From the NCBI GenBank assembly GCA_002688965.1, contig NZEE01000032.1, positions 4,219 to 11,834 of the forward strand: a stretch of 7,616 nt of DNA, given 5' to 3'. This DNA comes from an archaeon (lineage in GTDB: Archaea > Aenigmatarchaeota > Aenigmatarchaeia > GW2011-AR5 > GCA-2688965). This document shows, piece after piece, positions 6,864 to 7,616 of this stretch. The notes beneath the pieces are model-generated. The model ran no database searches. It saw only the letters and a list, made by a program, of their open reading frames with translations, and was not told the origin of the DNA. The translations under genes were made by a program, and so were the position numbers. Each line of letters begins with the position of its first letter. The stretch's first letter is position 1.

Positions 6864-7188
6864 TTTAATGGACACTTATCAAAAAATGCAGAAGTCAGCT
6901 ACGGAGGTAGCTGCTGCAGAGTCTTTAGAAAAAGAAGCTCAAGAAATAACAAATGCTAGAGTTGAAGTTCTTGCTAAATATGCAGAAGCTGCAAACGGTG
7001 TTCTTACTGAAGAATATGGTGAAGATTACACAGAAGAAGATGTTGCTAAGTTAGCAGCATATCTGATTGATCGCGACATTGATGAAGAAGAGAATGTTGA
7101 AAAAGTAGCTGAGTATGTAGAAGCAGGACAAATAATGGCTCGTTCTTTTGTAGAAGAGCTTTCTGGTGCTGAAGAGGAAGCTGAGTAG
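6856..7188 (+). CDS. Small acidic head-assembly protein sharing a module with its upstream neighbour
   Basis: 110 residues from ATG 6856, overlapping the previous stop by eight bases; it ends in TAG. It is helical and acidic, with K-x-A motifs at Lys13, 26, 41, 65 and 83, all with a hydrophobic residue two places upstream (MQKSA, LEKEA, LAKYA, VAKLA, VEKVA). Residues 91-105, GQIMARSFVEELSGA, resemble GRIMAKAFMDELQKIA of the upstream acidic protein. There is no Trp or Cys. A scaffold or minor inner-head role fits composition and place; the family is not recognised. Confidence 0.82.
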   Translation: MSNLMDTYQKMQKSATEVAAAESLEKEAQEITNARVEVLAKYAEAANGVLTEEYGEDYTEEDVAKLAAYLIDRDIDEEENVEKVAEYVEAGQIMARSFVEELSGAEEEAE

Positions 7189-7195
7189 GTAAACT

Positions 7196-7531
7196 ATGGC
7201 TTCAAACCAGAAATTGATAAAAACTGCAGCCGCAGCGATTAAACAGCTTAAAGCAGAAACTGATGAACTACGTTCAAAGGTTGCTGTTTATGGGCGTGTT
7301 CAATCTATTGTTTCTGGATTACATGAGTCTGGAAGTATTGCGTCAGAAGATATTTTTGCTATTACAGAAAAATTAGCTTCTAAGACGCCGGAGGAACTCG
7401 ACGTTGTTGAGAAGGCGATTGAACTCCAAGGGCCTGGAAATTCGGATTTCACCTTTGGGAAATTAAGCGAACGCCCTCAAGATGATGGGAGTATAGATCC
7501 TCTTACAAAAATGCTTCTAGAAGATTATTAA
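7196..7531 (+). CDS. Small uncharacterised protein with N-terminal coiled-coil-like helix
   Basis: 111 residues, ATG seven bases after the previous TAG, ending in TAA. Residues 4-33 (for example LIKTAAAAIKQLKAETDEL) look like a long amphipathic helix or coiled coil. K-x-A motifs are at Lys9, 28 and 59. Residues 34-75 (VQSIVSGLHESGSIASEDIF, then EKLASKTPEELDVVEKAIEL) look like a small helical domain, and the acidic tail ends LTKMLLEDY. There is no strong ribosome binding site, so translation may be coupled to the preceding gene. By position immediately before a probable capsid gene it may be a scaffold or chaperone-like protein; this is inference. Confidence 0.82.
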   Translation: MASNQKLIKTAAAAIKQLKAETDELRSKVAVYGRVQSIVSGLHESGSIASEDIFAITEKLASKTPEELDVVEKAIELQGPGNSDFTFGKLSERPQDDGSIDPLTKMLLEDY

Positions 7532-7541
7532 AAAAATAACG

Positions 7542-7564
7542 TAACCAGGAATTAATCTTGGTTA
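7542..7564 (+). other. Imperfect palindrome / hairpin before the last gene
   Basis: TAACCAGGA at 7542-7550 pairs with TCTTGGTTA at 7556-7564 (nine pairs, one of them G-T) around a five-base loop ATTAA. No T-run follows on the + strand, so it is not a standard terminator there. On the - strand an A-run at 7530-7538 would supply a T-rich tail. It lies just upstream of the GGAGGA ribosome binding site, so it could protect or process the mRNA of the next gene. Confidence 0.5.
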
Positions 7565-7569
7565 TTAAT

Positions 7570-7575
7570 GGAGGA
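7570..7575 (+). promoter_or_regulatory. Strong ribosome binding site GGAGGA
   Basis: GGAGGA is seven bases before the ATG at 7583. It is one of the best Shine-Dalgarno matches in the window, consistent with a highly translated gene. Confidence 0.7.
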
Positions 7576-7582
7576 ATAAAAT

Positions 7583-7616
7583 ATGCTAGCTTTATTAAGT
7601 GATATTAATAAAATAA
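7583..7616 (+). CDS. Start of a gene running off the window, possibly major capsid protein
   Basis: ATG begins MLALLSDINKI and stays open to the end of the window. The strong ribosome binding site, preceding hairpin and place directly after protease and scaffold-like genes fit a major capsid protein, whose usual order is protease, scaffold, capsid. The eleven visible residues do not identify it. Confidence 0.6.
   Translation, partial: MLALLSDINKI

Overview
This window is a stretch of the head-morphogenesis region of a tailed double-stranded DNA phage (Caudoviricetes). All genes lie on the + strand, are tightly packed, and the DNA is AT-rich. Terminase large subunit and prohead (capsid maturation) protease are recognisable from motifs. 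Its most unusual property is the genetic code. Read with the standard bacterial code, terminase falls into six pieces, and the first gene and the protease are also interrupted. Every interruption is TGA, never TAA or TAG, and reading TGA as tryptophan restores full-length proteins with Trp in plausible places. The nine complete genes stop with TAA (seven) or TAG (two), and none stops with TGA. The phage therefore uses a code-4-like table (TGA = Trp), suggesting a host with the same reassignment or phage-encoded recoding. Neither a tRNA-Trp(UCA) nor a release factor gene is in this window.

Layout. Positions 1-15 hold the last codons of an upstream gene. 15-1019 is a fusion of a DUF3008-type domain with a nucleotidyltransferase-fold domain (3 in-frame TGA). 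About 1009-1254 is a phage ribosomal protein S21. 1255-2820 is terminase large subunit (5 in-frame TGA). A near-consensus sigma70-type promoter at 2828-2856 lies just before the next start codon, so its transcript would be leaderless or almost so. 2865-3866 and 3867-4361 encode two uncharacterised proteins with Gly/Ala-rich hydrophobic segments. 4388-6187 is the prohead protease with a zinc-finger-like insert and a long C-terminal extension (1 in-frame TGA). 6213-6863, 6856-7188 and 7196-7531 encode three small, mostly acidic proteins that look like scaffold or inner-head components. A 9-bp hairpin and a strong ribosome binding site precede the first codons of a gene running off the end at 7583, by position a candidate major capsid protein. 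No stretch over 300 bases lacks a gene; no tRNA, CRISPR array or insertion sequence was seen.

How the genes may work together. Terminase packages DNA; the protease would mature the prohead; the acidic proteins would form the scaffold or core. A short peptide pattern, hydrophobic-x-Lys-x-Ala, occurs about 25 times in the proteins from 2865 to 7531 and not at all in the three upstream proteins. The most economical reading is that it is the recognition motif of this phage's protease, or another head-assembly tag. TGA codons are also uneven: nine of ten lie upstream of the promoter, while the head genes downstream use almost only TGG.
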